Shown piece after piece: positions 63,926 through 64,000 of a DNA stretch of 64,000 bases. Made by a program: the position numbers and the translations under genes. The notes under the pieces are model-generated. The model did not search any database and was not told the origin of the DNA. It worked only from the letters and a program-made list of their open reading frames with translations. Origin of the DNA: Semisulcospira habei (Eukaryota > Mollusca > Gastropoda > Semisulcospiridae); assembly GCA_036245525.1 (NCBI GenBank), contig BTPG01000003.1, forward strand, positions 139,781,712-139,845,711, given 5' to 3'. Each line of letters opens with the position of its first letter. Positions within the stretch are counted from its first letter, which is position 1.

Positions 63926-64000
63926 AATTCTCCTCCTTCTTTCTTGCTTCACTTGCATGTTTGTAGTTTCCCACTTATATTTGTCTGCACTGCATGACGC

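Overview
The window is animal nuclear DNA. It has spliced genes with GT/AG introns, no operons, dense microsatellites, and many non-LTR and Penelope-type retroelement fragments. The gene complement and the mix of repeats suggest a marine mollusc, probably a gastropod; that assignment is inference, not something the sequence proves. About 3% of the window is host coding sequence and most of the rest is repeat-derived.

Host genes. (1) Minus strand, 21574 down to 951: the 5' part of a 6-phosphofructo-2-kinase/fructose-2,6-bisphosphatase (PFKFB) gene. Six coding exons encode about 215 residues of the kinase half, the first intron is 13 kb, and the bisphosphatase half lies beyond the left edge. 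(2) Plus strand, 26150-27284: three exons of a vertnin-like gene whose last exon is frameshifted. (3) Minus strand, 40101 down to 36402: a secreted-type cysteine-rich gene made of phase-1 VWC/pacifastin-like modules, one per exon. It has two tandemly duplicated terminal exons, each with its own stop codon. (4) Plus strand, 55023 to the right edge: the first four coding exons of a prostaglandin reductase 1-like (PTGR1) gene. The genes share no evident pathway.

Retroelements. There is a nearly complete jockey-superfamily LINE (endonuclease plus reverse transcriptase, one in-frame stop) at 42334-45336. Two 5'-truncated RTE-like LINEs sit in perfect target-site duplications (51950-53448 and 55963-57507). 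Several LINE 3' or 5' fragments occur at 29917-30640, 30740-31200, 46950-47400, 47873-49290 and 61290-62177. A tRNA-headed SINE lies in a 19-bp target duplication (23440-23889). A Penelope-like element (50149-51454) encodes only its GIY-YIG endonuclease end. It is flanked by 135-bp inverted repeats that each contain a hammerhead-ribozyme-like motif, and by a 17-bp target duplication.

DNA-type elements. The most striking feature is a large population of short hairpin elements, about 45 copies in at least nine sequence families, many bounded by TTAA. One copy has inserted into another family at TTAA and duplicated the TTAA, which directly shows the target specificity and suggests a piggyBac-type source. 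Three 0.9-1.15 kb elements with TGGCTCAYGTG ends carry internal tandem units of about 165 bp. Two related elements (about 1.15 kb and 0.3 kb) show a full-length/deletion-derivative relationship. A 408-bp MITE has 36-bp terminal inverted repeats.

Layout: 1-21.6 kb PFKFB exons and repeat-filled introns; 21.6-26 kb intergenic with the SINE; 26-27.3 kb vertnin-like gene; 27.3-36 kb intergenic with LINE fragments and degenerate repeats; 36.4-40.1 kb cysteine-rich gene; 40.1-55 kb retroelement cluster; 55-64 kb PTGR1 exons with an RTE insertion and repeats in the introns.
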